DNA of 64,000 nucleotides from Streptomyces durocortorensis. GTDB lineage: Bacteria; Actinomycetota; Actinomycetes; Streptomycetales; Streptomycetaceae. The stretch's first letter is position 1. Each line of letters starts with the position of its first letter. A program made the translations under genes and the position numbers. Under the pieces are notes generated by a model. The model was not told where the DNA came from. It saw nothing but the letters and a program-made list of their open reading frames with translations, and did no database searches. Positions 1-8,139 of the stretch are shown here, one piece after another. The stretch spans positions 372,001 to 436,000 of the forward strand of contig NZ_CP134500.1 in NCBI RefSeq assembly GCF_031760065.1. Direction: 5' to 3'.

Positions 1-252
1 GTCGGAGAAGCCTCCGGTGGGCAGCTCCATCGCTGCGGCGGTGAGGGAGTGCGCGGCGAAGAATCCCGCGACGGCGGCGAGGCCCATACCGCGTTCGGTG
101 AACAGGAGCACGGCGGGGGCGAGGCTCATACCGATGGGCAGCCAGAAGAGGAAGGAGACGGCGACGAACCGGCGACGCGCGGTCGCCTCGTCCAGGCCCG
201 GCCCGGTGGGGGCGGGGGCGGGCACATCCGCCGCGCCGGTCGCGCCGCTCAT
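1..252 (-). CDS. MFS transporter, N-terminal fragment (cut by window edge)
   Basis: The first 84 residues of an integral membrane transporter are present; the rest lies outside the window. A hydrophilic Ala/Pro-rich N-terminus is followed by two hydrophobic segments, and the fragment ends in ELPTGGFSD, which matches the loop between helices 2 and 3 of major facilitator proteins. Its ATG overlaps the TGA of the upstream regulator in an ATGA arrangement, so the two are translationally coupled and this regulator probably controls the exporter. The substrate cannot be told from this fragment. Confidence 0.8.
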   Translation of the reverse strand, partial: MSGATGAADVPAPAPTGPGLDEATARRRFVAVSFLFWLPIGMSLAPAVLLFTERGMGLAAVAGFFAAHSLTAAAMELPTGGFSD

Positions 253-914
253 ATGGCGTCCCCCGCATCGGACGCATCGGACACCGTGCCGGGTCCAGCG
301 GCGGCCGCCGCACGGTCCGGCCCGGCCACCGGGTCCGGGGCCAGCGGGAGTCCGGCGGTGAACAGGACGACCTGCTCGGCGCGGGGGTCGCCCGCGTCGC
401 GGGCGGTCAGCTCGTCCGTCTTCGCCTGGAGAACCTCCCACAGCTCGGCGAGCGACTCGGGGGTCAGCCGGGGCATCGAGTCGCTGACGCCCGACGGCTC
501 CTGCCACTCCTGACCCAGCCGGCCGCTCTCCAGGTCCGCCTCGTGGCGGTCCAGCGACTGCTGGAGGTGCTCGACCTGGCGGCGGCGCAGGACGCTGAGG
601 ATCGTGCTGCCGCCGGGGCTGCGGTGCATCGCCTCGTTGCTCCACGAGGTCATGCCGTGCACGGACTTCCAGCGCCGTTCCCGGCCGTCCCGGTGGTCGG
701 CCTCGGTGACGAACGCGTACTTCGCGAGCACCCGAAGGTGGTAGCTGGTGGAGGCCGAGGACTCCCCCGTCCTGACCGCCAGCTCGCTCGCGGTGGCCGG
801 TCCGTGCTGCCGCAGCAGGCCGAGGAGCGTGAGGCGCAAGGGGTGGGTGAGGGCCTTGAGGGCGGCCCCGTCCTGCGCCGGATCGAGCACGCGGTGGTCG
901 TCGTCGCTGTCCAT
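249..914 (-). CDS. ArsR-type winged-helix transcriptional regulator
   Basis: A 221-residue DNA-binding protein. Residues about 15-85 form an ArsR-like winged helix (LKALTHPLRLTLLGLL, then the recognition-helix region SASTSYHLRVL and a charged wing DHRDGRERRW). The C-terminal half is predicted helical and polar, and the last 40 residues are Ala/Asp/Pro-rich. It has no metal-binding ELCVCDL motif, so it is more like the HTH_20 drug-exporter repressors than the metal sensors. It ends in a 4-nt overlap with an MFS gene, its likely target. There is no Shine-Dalgarno before the ATG; TACGCT lies 6 nt upstream, so the mRNA may be leaderless. Confidence 0.85.
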   Translation of the reverse strand: MDSDDDHRVLDPAQDGAALKALTHPLRLTLLGLLRQHGPATASELAVRTGESSASTSYHLRVLAKYAFVTEADHRDGRERRWKSVHGMTSWSNEAMHRSPGGSTILSVLRRRQVEHLQQSLDRHEADLESGRLGQEWQEPSGVSDSMPRLTPESLAELWEVLQAKTDELTARDAGDPRAEQVVLFTAGLPLAPDPVAGPDRAAAAAGPGTVSDASDAGDAI

Positions 915-941
915 GGCGTCAGCGTAGGACGACGAGGACGC

Positions 942-978
942 TTTCCCAAAGTATTTTTGCAGAATATTTTTTGGAAAA
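942..978. promoter_or_regulatory. A+T-rich imperfect dyad upstream of the ArsR-type gene
   Basis: An unusually A+T-rich patch in a G+C-rich region. The arm TTTCCCAAAGTATT (from 942) is nearly the reverse complement of the right arm ending in TTTTGGAAA (to about 978). It lies 28-64 bp upstream of the ArsR-type start, where an autoregulatory operator is expected. Binding by that regulator is inferred from position only. Confidence 0.4.
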
Positions 979-994
979 TCCTGGAGCGGTCCGC

Positions 995-1564
995 TCAGGA
1001 CCCCGGCCCGGCCCCCCGCCTCGCCCGGAGCACCGCCACCACCTCACGGCACCAGTCGCGGTTGGCGCGCTCGAAGTCCAGCCCCCGGCGGCAGGTGAGG
1101 TAAGGGCCGACCCGCGCCCCGCGCAGCAGGAACTCCGCCTCGTCGCGGTCGCCGCGCATGACGCGCAGTAGCTGTTCGAACGACGCGGCCTTGGCATCGG
1201 CGAAGGCGGCCCGCTCCAGGAGCCGTCCGATCAGCACCTCGGAGTCGAGGTGATCGGCCGCCTGCACCTTGACCAGCAGGTCGTCACGGAGGAACGAGGG
1301 CTTGGCGACGGCCGCCGCGAACCGCTCCAGCTCGGCCAGCCCCCCGCCGGTGACGCGGAACAGCCGCTTGTTGGGACGCGTTTCCTGGACGACCTCCCGC
1401 CCGGCGACCAGGCCCTCCTTCTCCAGCTTGGCCAGCTCCGCGTACACCTGCTGCGGCAGCGCGTGCCAGAAGTTCGCGACGCCCACCGCGAACGCCTTGG
1501 TCACCTGGTAGCCGCTCAACTCCTCGTCGAGCAGCGCCGCCAGCACGGCATGACGCAACGCCAT
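995..1564 (-). CDS. PadR-family transcriptional regulator
   Basis: A 189-residue regulator. The N-terminus (MALRHAVLAALLDEELSGYQ) is the typical PadR opening, followed by the winged helix (QVYAELAKLEKEGLV, then a wing with RPNKRLFRVT). The C-terminal half is helical, as expected for the dimerisation domain (PF10400-like). GAGG lies 7 nt before the ATG. The gene is divergent from the SnoaL-like gene at 1702 across a long dyad at 1624-1659, so it probably represses itself and that neighbour. The ligand is unknown. Confidence 0.9.
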   Translation of the reverse strand: MALRHAVLAALLDEELSGYQVTKAFAVGVANFWHALPQQVYAELAKLEKEGLVAGREVVQETRPNKRLFRVTGGGLAELERFAAAVAKPSFLRDDLLVKVQAADHLDSEVLIGRLLERAAFADAKAASFEQLLRVMRGDRDEAEFLLRGARVGPYLTCRRGLDFERANRDWCREVVAVLRARRGAGPGS

Positions 1565-1623
1565 CGGACCGCCTCACTCTCCCGCGCCCCGGCGCACCCC
1601 TGTCCGGAACACCGGGCCTCATG

Positions 1624-1659
1624 ATAGTCATGAAACTGACTAGTCACTTTTATGACTAT
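1624..1659. promoter_or_regulatory. 36-bp dyad, probable PadR operator
   Basis: Perfect outer arms ATAGTCAT (1624-1631) and ATGACTAT (1652-1659) flank a central perfect palindrome TGACTAGTCA (1637-1646); all share the centre 1641.5. The half-site TGACTA therefore recurs symmetrically. The dyad sits in the short divergent promoter region between the PadR gene and the SnoaL-like gene. Operator function is inferred from symmetry and position. Confidence 0.65.
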
Positions 1660-1701
1660 GCAGAGCGCCCCAACGAGGACGCGCCTCATCGAGGAGGACA
1701 C

Positions 1702-2127
1702 ATGACCACCGCAGTGGACCGCTTCCGCGCCGCCGTCGACAGCCGCGACCTCAGCGCCCTGGACGATCTGTTCACCCAGGACGTCCGGCTCTACAGCCCG
1801 GTGAAATTCGGCCCGTTCGAAGGCAGGCCGATGGTGCTCGGCCTTTTCGGGGTCCTGCTGCGCACCTTCGAGGACTTCCGTTACGTCGGCGAGTTCGCGG
1901 GCGCCTCGCAGACGAGCGCCGACGGGACCGAGGCCCCGTCGGCGGTCCTGCTCTTCCGGGCGACCGTCGGCGGCCGGGAGATCCATGGCATCGACCTGCT
2001 GCACCTGGACGAGGACGGACGGATCAAGGAGTTCACCGTAATGGTCCGCCCGCAGTCCGCGGTCCACGCGCTGGGCGAGGCCGTGCTCGCCGGCCTGGTC
2101 GCCGACGGACTCGTCCCCGCCCCGTAG
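1702..2127 (+). CDS. SnoaL-like / NTF2-fold protein
   Basis: A 141-residue cone-fold protein. The pattern VDRFRAAVDSRDLSALDDLF, then a central PFEGRPMVLGLFGVLL and a C-terminal EDGRIKEFTVMVRPQSA, is that of nuclear-transport-factor-2/SnoaL-type proteins, which include small isomerases, cyclases and binding proteins. ATG at 1702 is chosen because GAGGAGG precedes it by 5 nt; an upstream in-frame ATG at 1621 would run through the operator. It is divergent from the PadR gene and probably controlled by it. Substrate unknown. Confidence 0.8.
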   Translation: MTTAVDRFRAAVDSRDLSALDDLFTQDVRLYSPVKFGPFEGRPMVLGLFGVLLRTFEDFRYVGEFAGASQTSADGTEAPSAVLLFRATVGGREIHGIDLLHLDEDGRIKEFTVMVRPQSAVHALGEAVLAGLVADGLVPAP

Positions 2128-2167
2128 AGCCCGGCCCCGTAGAACCGCCGCGTAACACCGCTGCGCG

Positions 2168-3034
2168 TCAACGCGCCCGCGCGGCCTCCAGTGCGTCCGC
2201 GACCAGGCCCAGGAACCGGGCATGGTCGCGGGGGCCGTACAGGGGCTCCGGATTCCACGGAACGACGGGCGTCGGGCGGGCGTCGCTCCCCCGCAGCGCG
2301 TCGAGCGAACCCGCGTGGGCGCGGATGTCGGTCAGGATCACCTCGGGACGCAGGGCGAAGGTGTCCGACCGGTCAAGCGTGGACCAGTTCGCACCGGAGC
2401 CTTCGGCCGGTTCCACGACCTGGACGCCCAGTTCGGTGAGGACGCGCAGTTCCGGCCACATCCGGGGACGCGCGACATGCGCCTGGTCCGGCCCGGCCGG
2501 AGAGAGAGCGAGCACCCGGGGCGTGTCGGCGGAGGTGGCGACGACGCGCAGCCGGGCCCGGGCGGCGTCCAGGTCCCGGTCCGCGTCCGCCCGGCCCGCC
2601 GCGCCGAGCGAGCGCGCCAGCTCGGCGAACCGGTCTCCGATCTCGGCGAACGTACGGGTCTGGCCGACGTCGATGACGACCACCGGGACCCGCTCCTCCA
2701 GGGGCTTGGCGGTCTCCGGGGCGAGCCCGTAGACATGACCGTTGCCGTAACTGACGGCCACCACGAGGTCGGGTCCGGCGCTCAGCAGCCGCCCCGCGTC
2801 CAGGCCGCTGCCCGCACCGACGTAGTCGACCTCGTGCAGCGGCAGCGTCCCGGCCTTGGCCCGGTCGGGGTCCGGGCCGTCGTGGTCGGAACCGAAGATT
2901 CCGACCGGCCGGACGCCCAGGTCCCACAGAGTGGCCCCGGCCTGGACATAGGCGAGCACCCGCTCCGGCGGCCGGGGCGCCGCCGACTGCTGACCCCGGT
3001 CGTCGGAGAACCGCCATTCGCTCTGTTCCGTCAC
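2168..3034 (-). CDS. Siderophore-type ABC substrate-binding protein lacking a signal peptide
   Basis: A 288-residue protein resembling the periplasmic binding component of Fe-siderophore uptake (FecB/TroA fold). Seen are RVLAYVQAGATLWDLGVRPVG near the N-terminus, ELLSAGPDLVV-like text (RLLSAGPDLVVAVSY), VVVIDVGQTRTFAEIGDRF, and a C-terminal RPEVILTDIRAHAG. GTG at 3034 is chosen because AGAGGGG lies 10 nt upstream. This start, and even the longer open frame, gives no lipobox or signal peptide, so the product appears cytoplasmic. There is no permease or ATPase nearby. It may be a cytosolic ferri-siderophore binder or a degenerate lipoprotein. Confidence 0.75.
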   Translation of the reverse strand: MTEQSEWRFSDDRGQQSAAPRPPERVLAYVQAGATLWDLGVRPVGIFGSDHDGPDPDRAKAGTLPLHEVDYVGAGSGLDAGRLLSAGPDLVVAVSYGNGHVYGLAPETAKPLEERVPVVVIDVGQTRTFAEIGDRFAELARSLGAAGRADADRDLDAARARLRVVATSADTPRVLALSPAGPDQAHVARPRMWPELRVLTELGVQVVEPAEGSGANWSTLDRSDTFALRPEVILTDIRAHAGSLDALRGSDARPTPVVPWNPEPLYGPRDHARFLGLVADALEAARAR

Positions 3035-3261
3035 GTCACACACGCCCCTCTGCCGCCGACTGCCGTCCCGGTCGTCCGAGTTCGTACAGGTGTACCTGCC
3101 CACCTCCCCGCCGCCACACCCCTCTGGCCAGGGAACAAACGCGCCCACCCGGCATCCGGAGCGACGGGCGGGCGAAATCACGGAATGTTAGAAAGTAGAC
3201 ACCCTCGGTCAACAGGGCAGTGCCCTGAGCCGGCCCCCTCCGGACGGAGTCGACTCTCCCC

Positions 3262-4107
3262 ATGCGCCCACCCCTCCTGAAGGCGGCTCTGGCCGCCGCC
3301 GGCCTCGCATCGCTCTGCGCGGCCTCCGCGTGCGCCCCGGCACCGGCTCCGCCGCGCCCGGCGACAGGGGTGGCCGGGGCTGCGCAGTGTCCCGTGGTCG
3401 ACGTCCTCGCCGTCTACACCCCGAAGGCGGCGGAGCGCGTCGGGGGCGAACACCGGGTGCCCGCCTCCGCCCAGCGCATCGCGACCAGGATGAACCTCTC
3501 CCTGGCGGCGGGCGGACTCTGCGGCACCATCCGGATCGTCCACCCCTACACGGCGTCCGGCTACGGGGGTTCGGAGGAGTTCCGCGCCGCGTACGCCGTC
3601 CTCAAGGACCACGCGTCGGCGGGGCTCGGGCGCCAGGTCCACGAGCAGCGCGCACGGTACGGCGCGGACCTGGTCACGCTCGTCGTGGACCGGGCGGAGC
3701 GGGGCGGCGGAACAGCGGACTACACGCCCGCGCTCGACGCTTCGACGCACGAGTACGCCTACGCGGTCGTCGACGTCGACGGCATCGAACTGGATTCGGC
3801 GAGCCACGAGATCGGCCACAATCTGGGCCTGGCCCACGACCGTACGACGCTGGCGGGCAACGCGAGCGGCTCGATGAACGTGAGCCGCACCCGCCCGTAC
3901 AACACCGGCTGGATCACCGAGGACGGGAACCACTACACGATCATGGCGTACCGCTCGGCGTGCGGCGATCACTGCCGGCGGATCAGCCGGTTCTCCGGTG
4001 CGACGGGCACCTGGAACGGGCACCGGCTGGGCGACGCGGACAACGACGGTGTACGGGTGCTGCGCGAGACGATGCCGATCGTGGCCGGATACCGCGAGCG
4101 GGACTGA
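3262..4107 (+). CDS. Secreted zinc metalloprotease (reprolysin/M12-like)
   Basis: A 281-residue secreted protein. Residues 1-25 form a signal peptide (MRPPLLKAALAAAGLASLCA) followed by an Ala/Pro stretch; a nearby SAC could be a weak lipobox. The catalytic motif HEIGHNLGLAHD fits HExxHxxGxxHD, giving three zinc-binding His, the general-base Glu and the reprolysin Asp. A Met-turn candidate (YTIMAYRSA) follows about 40 residues later. Cysteines around CGDHCRR may form a disulfide. ATG is preceded by CGGAG. It is convergent with the YihY-type gene. It is likely an extracellular peptidase of unknown substrate. Confidence 0.88.
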   Translation: MRPPLLKAALAAAGLASLCAASACAPAPAPPRPATGVAGAAQCPVVDVLAVYTPKAAERVGGEHRVPASAQRIATRMNLSLAAGGLCGTIRIVHPYTASGYGGSEEFRAAYAVLKDHASAGLGRQVHEQRARYGADLVTLVVDRAERGGGTADYTPALDASTHEYAYAVVDVDGIELDSASHEIGHNLGLAHDRTTLAGNASGSMNVSRTRPYNTGWITEDGNHYTIMAYRSACGDHCRRISRFSGATGTWNGHRLGDADNDGVRVLRETMPIVAGYRERD

Positions 4108-4122
4108 CCGGCCCGACGCCCC

Positions 4123-5040
4123 CTAAGGGCCTGTCGTGCCGGGAGAGTCCCGACCGGGCCGGTCCAGTTCGACGTTGAACTGCGCCCCGGCCAGCAGGGA
4201 GAGGTTGGCGAACCATACCCAGATCAGGAAGACGACGAGTCCGGCGAGCGAGCCGTAGAGCCTGCTGAAACCGCCGATCCGGGTCGCGTACAGCGCGAAG
4301 CCCGCCGAGGCGGCGAGCCACAGGAACGCGGCCAGCACCCCGCCGGGCAGGCCGCGCCGGATGCCGCGCGCCGGACGCGGTCCGGTACGGAAGAGCACCA
4401 GGATCAGGCAGGCGACGAGGCACAGGAGCACCGGCCACTTGAGGACCGCCCAGAAGGTTTCGCCCTCGTGGGGCAGGCCGGCGCGGCGGCCGAGCCAGCG
4501 GGCCAGGGGGCCGGTCATGACCAGGGCGAACGCGCTGGTCATCAGCAGGACGAGCAGCCCGATCGCGGAGGCGACGATGATGTGCGCCTTGCGCAGCGCC
4601 GGGCGGGTGTCCTGGACGTCGTGCATGGCGTGCATCGCCCGCCGGAACACCGCGAGGTAGCTGCACGCCGACCAGACGGCGCTCACGCTGCCGGTCGCCA
4701 CGAGCACCCAGACTGCGGTGCGCTCCTGGGTGGCCTCCTCCAGCGGGCGGCGCAGTGCCTCTCCGGACTCGGCGGGGGCGAAGGCCGTGATGTCGGCGAT
4801 CAGGACCCTGGTGGCGTCGGGATTGGCCAGGCCGATCACGGACACGGTCACCAGGAGCGCTGGGAGCAGCGCGAGGATGGCGTAGTACGTCAGGGCGGCG
4901 GCCCAGTCGGAGACGTCGTCGTTCCACAGCGAGACCGGGGTGCGGCGCAGGGCGGTCAGCCAGCGGCGCGACGGGCCGGTGCGACCGGGACCGGCGGCGG
5001 GGGCGGTGCTTTCCGCGGGTGCGGCGGTCTGGGTGGGCAA
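4123..5040 (-). CDS. YihY/BrkB-family inner-membrane protein
   Basis: A 305-residue membrane protein. After a Pro/Ala/Thr-rich tail of about 45 residues comes the family opening (WNDDVSDWAAALTYYAILALLP) and about six hydrophobic helices. The late motif LAGLVVFLIWVWFANLSLLAGA is characteristic of the YihY/BrkB (old RNase BN) family. Function is unclear in the family; transport roles have been proposed. The start is TTG at 5040 with GGAG 7 nt upstream. It is convergent with the metalloprotease gene, 15 nt apart. Confidence 0.9.
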   Translation of the reverse strand: MPTQTAAPAESTAPAAGPGRTGPSRRWLTALRRTPVSLWNDDVSDWAAALTYYAILALLPALLVTVSVIGLANPDATRVLIADITAFAPAESGEALRRPLEEATQERTAVWVLVATGSVSAVWSACSYLAVFRRAMHAMHDVQDTRPALRKAHIIVASAIGLLVLLMTSAFALVMTGPLARWLGRRAGLPHEGETFWAVLKWPVLLCLVACLILVLFRTGPRPARGIRRGLPGGVLAAFLWLAASAGFALYATRIGGFSRLYGSLAGLVVFLIWVWFANLSLLAGAQFNVELDRPGRDSPGTTGP

Positions 5041-5202
5041 GCTGGTACTCCGGGGAGGTGGGCGGACGCGGCGGGCGGTACGGCGGGTCCGTTCCCTTTC
5101 CCGGACGCGCCGACCGCTCTCGATCCTCTCCTGCCGCGTCGGCTCGGAAGCACACCCCTCCCCGGGCCCCGGGCGGGTGCGTCAGCCCTGGACGGCCGCG
5201 AC

Positions 5203-5520
5203 TCAGTCGTTGACGGCCGTGAGGAGAACCACCGCGTCCTGGAGCGCCAGCAGCCCGTGCCGTTCCTGGGGGATCGGGTGCAGGGTCCCGGCCGGCAGCT
5301 CGGCGTCCCCGGAGGCGGCCGTGAGCCGGACCGTGCCGTGCAGGACGAGGAGGGAGGCGGCGGGCGGGGCGTTGTGCTCGTCGAGCGCGGTCCCCTCGGT
5401 GAGGGCGATCACCGTCTGCCGCAAGGGGGGCTCCTGGAGCAGGAGGTGGGCGCTGCGGCCGTGCGCGGAGGCGCGGGCCGCGGTCAGGTGTTCCTCGGCG
5501 AGTGCGTTGAGGTCGTCCAT
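5203..5520 (-). CDS. Small cupin-domain protein
   Basis: A 105-residue single-domain cupin. It reads as a compact beta-barrel: TVIALTEGTALDEHNAPPAA (first cupin motif with the G..L.EH pattern), SLLVLHGTVRLT, then LPAGTLHPIPQERHGLLAL (second motif, P.G..H.......H). Potential metal ligands are His in EHN and His in LHPIP/ERH. It has no partner domain. Such proteins often sense small molecules or modify sugars, but no function can be assigned. Confidence 0.8.
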   Translation of the reverse strand: MDDLNALAEEHLTAARASAHGRSAHLLLQEPPLRQTVIALTEGTALDEHNAPPAASLLVLHGTVRLTAASGDAELPAGTLHPIPQERHGLLALQDAVVLLTAVND

Positions 5521-5679
5521 GTGCCCACTGTGCCGCAGCCGTGGCAGGCCCGCGATCCGCCGGGGCTCAGCCGGGTGCCTTCGCGGTGGAAACGCCGCCG
5601 GGCAGCCGGGCGGGCGAGCGGGGCCGGTGAGCGGAGGTACGTGACGCGGTCGCCGCTCACCGGCCCCGACGGCAGGCCG

Positions 5680-6870
5680 TCAGAGGCCGCCGGTGTACAA
5701 CAGCCGGTCCGGCGAGCCCTGGCCGAGTCCCGAGAGCACGTCCGGAGTGGCCGTGTCCGTCAGCCAGCGCCTCACGGCGGCGGGCGAGGCCGACGGGTTC
5801 TCCTCCTTGTAGAGCGCGGCGACCCCTGCGACGTGCGGGCTGGCCATGGAGGTGCCGTTCAGCGAGACGGTGCCGCCGCCGAGGCGGGCGGAGACGATGT
5901 CGGCGCCGGGGGCGTACAGCTCAAGGCAGGAGCCCCAGTTGCTGAAGGCGGTCTCCCGGTCCTGCCGGTCGCTCGCCCCGACCGTGACCACACCGTGAGC
6001 GGCGGCCGGGGAGACGCCACAGGCGTCGCGGTCGTCGTTCCCGGCGGCCACGACGGGCAGCACGCCCGCGTGGGCGACGGCCTCGACCGCCGCGTCGACC
6101 GCGCGGGAGCGGGCCCCGCCGAGCGAGGCGTTCAGCACGGCCGGGGTGCCACTGCTCGCCGCGTCCCTGGCGACCCAGTCGAAGCCTGCGAGGATGCCCG
6201 CCCAGGTGCCCCGGCCCCGGCAGTCCAGGACTCGGACGTTGACCAGTGAGGCGTCCTCGGCCACTCCGGAGGTGGCGCCGCCCGCGGTGCCCGCGACGTG
6301 GGTGCCGTGCCCGTTGCAGTCCATGCCCCCGCGGCCGTCCCGGACGGAGTCGTAGCCGTTCACGACCCGGCCGCCGAACTCGCTGTGCGCGGCGTCGATC
6401 CCGGTGTCGACGACGTACAGCTTGACGCCCCGGCCGGTGGCCGTGGTGGTGAAGGTGCCGTCCAGCGGCAGGGTCCGCTGATCGATGCGGTCGGTGCCCC
6501 AGCCGGCCGCGGGGGCCCGGAAGAAGTCTCCCGCCCTGGGCGCGTCCACGGCCACTTCGGCGTTCTCCTCGACCGCGAGCACCCCCGGTACGGTCCGCAC
6601 CGCTTCGAGTTCGGTGGCGGTGAGCGTGGCGGCGAAGCCGTGCATGACATTTCCGTACGTGAACAACGGGCGGAGCCCGAACTCCTTCAGGACGGCGTCC
6701 GGCGAGAGTTCGGGCTCCAGGGTGACGATGTACTGCCCGGGCACGGCCCGGGTGGACCGCTCCACCGGGACCCCTTGCGGTCCGGTGTCGGCGGAGGCCG
6801 GGGCGGGGGCGGCGATCAGCGGGGCGATCAGCAGCAGGGCGGCCGTGGCCCAACGGGCGGGCAGGCGCAT
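5680..6870 (-). CDS. Secreted subtilisin-like serine protease (S8) with inhibitor prodomain
   Basis: A 396-residue preproprotease. Residues 1-27 are a signal peptide (LLLIAPLIAAPAPASA), 40-105 an I9 propeptide (GQYIVTLEPELSPDAVLKEF and HGFAATLTATELEAV), and about 120-385 the catalytic domain. The triad is Asp155 (VVDTGID), His188 (NGHGTHVAG) and Ser341 (NGTSMASPHVAG), with oxyanion Asn278 (AAGND). The architecture is that of the proteinase K/aqualysin group; Cys185, 217, 284 and 315 may form disulfides. RBS GAGGAG is 5 nt before ATG. There is no C-terminal pre-peptidase domain. Confidence 0.95.
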   Translation of the reverse strand: MRLPARWATAALLLIAPLIAAPAPASADTGPQGVPVERSTRAVPGQYIVTLEPELSPDAVLKEFGLRPLFTYGNVMHGFAATLTATELEAVRTVPGVLAVEENAEVAVDAPRAGDFFRAPAAGWGTDRIDQRTLPLDGTFTTTATGRGVKLYVVDTGIDAAHSEFGGRVVNGYDSVRDGRGGMDCNGHGTHVAGTAGGATSGVAEDASLVNVRVLDCRGRGTWAGILAGFDWVARDAASSGTPAVLNASLGGARSRAVDAAVEAVAHAGVLPVVAAGNDDRDACGVSPAAAHGVVTVGASDRQDRETAFSNWGSCLELYAPGADIVSARLGGGTVSLNGTSMASPHVAGVAALYKEENPSASPAAVRRWLTDTATPDVLSGLGQGSPDRLLYTGGL

Positions 6871-6970
6871 GCATTCTCCTCGGGGTGGGGAATCCGTTCA
6901 CGGATCGGGTGCATCCGCGAAGCACGAACACCCGTTCCTTCGTCCCGGCCCGTCGGGCGCCTTAGCGGGT

Positions 6971-8089
6971 TCAGCCGGACAGCGCAACGCTCGGGGTCAG
7001 CCCCAGCCGGACCAGATCGCGTTCGACGTCCGCCGGCGGGTCGTGGCGCGCCCAGCTGCCCACGGCCACCTCGGCGGTGATGCCGGGGCCGAACCCGGCG
7101 ATCAGCCCCTGCGCGGACTCGGCCGCGCCCCCGTCGTCGAAGAGCCGCGCCAGGGCGTCGAAGACGACGGAGCTGGCGATGTTGCCGCGCTCGGTGAGGG
7201 TGGCCCTGCTGTACCGGAACATCTCCGGCGGCAGTTTCAGGAAGTGGCACAGGTCGTCCAGAATGCGCGGCCCGCCCGCGTGGACGATGAAGAAGTCCAT
7301 GTCCGGTACGGACCAGCCGTGCAGATCGACCAGGTCCTGGAGCACCGGGGCCAGCATCTCCATGGTGCCGGGTACCCGCTTGTCGAGCAGGAAGTGGAAC
7401 CCGGTGTCGCGGACCGCGTAGGAGATCCAGTCCTCGGTGTCGGGCACCAGGTGCGAGCCGTTGCGCTCCAGGCGCATGCCGGTGCCGCCCTGACCCCGGA
7501 CGACGGCGGCGGAGACGGCGTCCCCGAACAGGCCGTTGGAGAGCAGCGATCCGACGCCGATGTCGGTGGGCTGGTAGCAGAGCGAGCAGAACTCGCAGGA
7601 GACGATGAGGACGTTGGCCTCGGGGTAGGCCCGGCAGAAGTCGTGCGCGCGGTTGATCGCCGCGCCACCGGCCGCACAGCCGAGCTGCGCGATGGGCAGC
7701 TGTCTGGTCTCAGGTCTGAACCCCATGGTGTTGATGAGCCAGGCGGTCAGCGAGGGCATCATGAAGCCGGTGCAGGAGACGTAGACGATCAGGTCGATGT
7801 CGGCCGGTTCGGTCTCGGCGTGGGCGAGGGCCTGCCGGACGACTTCGGGGACCCGGGCCTTGGCCTCGGCCTCGTACACCTGGTTGCGCACCTCGAAGCC
7901 GGGGTGCTTGAGGGTCTCCTCGACGGGCTGCACGAGGTGCCGGGTCTGGACGCCGGTGTTCTGGATGAGCCGCAGGACGAGGTCGCGCTGCGGGTGCCCG
8001 TGATGGGTCTCCCGCGCCAGCTCCAGGGTCTGCTGCATCGTGATGACGTGCTCGGGCACAGCGATGGCCGGTCGGCACAGGGTCGCCAT
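6971..8089 (-). CDS. rppA: Type III polyketide synthase, 1,3,6,8-tetrahydroxynaphthalene synthase
   Basis: A 372-residue chalcone-synthase-like homodimeric enzyme. The RppA family condenses five malonyl-CoA to tetrahydroxynaphthalene, which oxidises to flaviolin and feeds melanin-like pigments. The catalytic triad is Cys138 (QLGCAAGGAA), His270 (FIVHAGGPRI) and Asn303 (ERGNIASS), and length matches characterised RppA. ATG at 8089 is chosen for its GAGGAG RBS; longer in-frame starts run into the intergenic gap. It lies 50 bp downstream of a CYP158-like P450 on the same strand, the classical pigment pairing. The assignment is strong; product not tested. Confidence 0.95.
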   Translation of the reverse strand: MATLCRPAIAVPEHVITMQQTLELARETHHGHPQRDLVLRLIQNTGVQTRHLVQPVEETLKHPGFEVRNQVYEAEAKARVPEVVRQALAHAETEPADIDLIVYVSCTGFMMPSLTAWLINTMGFRPETRQLPIAQLGCAAGGAAINRAHDFCRAYPEANVLIVSCEFCSLCYQPTDIGVGSLLSNGLFGDAVSAAVVRGQGGTGMRLERNGSHLVPDTEDWISYAVRDTGFHFLLDKRVPGTMEMLAPVLQDLVDLHGWSVPDMDFFIVHAGGPRILDDLCHFLKLPPEMFRYSRATLTERGNIASSVVFDALARLFDDGGAAESAQGLIAGFGPGITAEVAVGSWARHDPPADVERDLVRLGLTPSVALSG

Positions 8090-8139
8090 GGGTTCTCCTC
8101 GTTCTCTGAAGCGGAGGCTCTCGTCACCGTGCGCTCGCG

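Noticed and set aside
1621..1701. Upstream ATG extension of the SnoaL-like gene
   Set aside because: It would translate the operator dyad; ATG at 1702 has a strong RBS.
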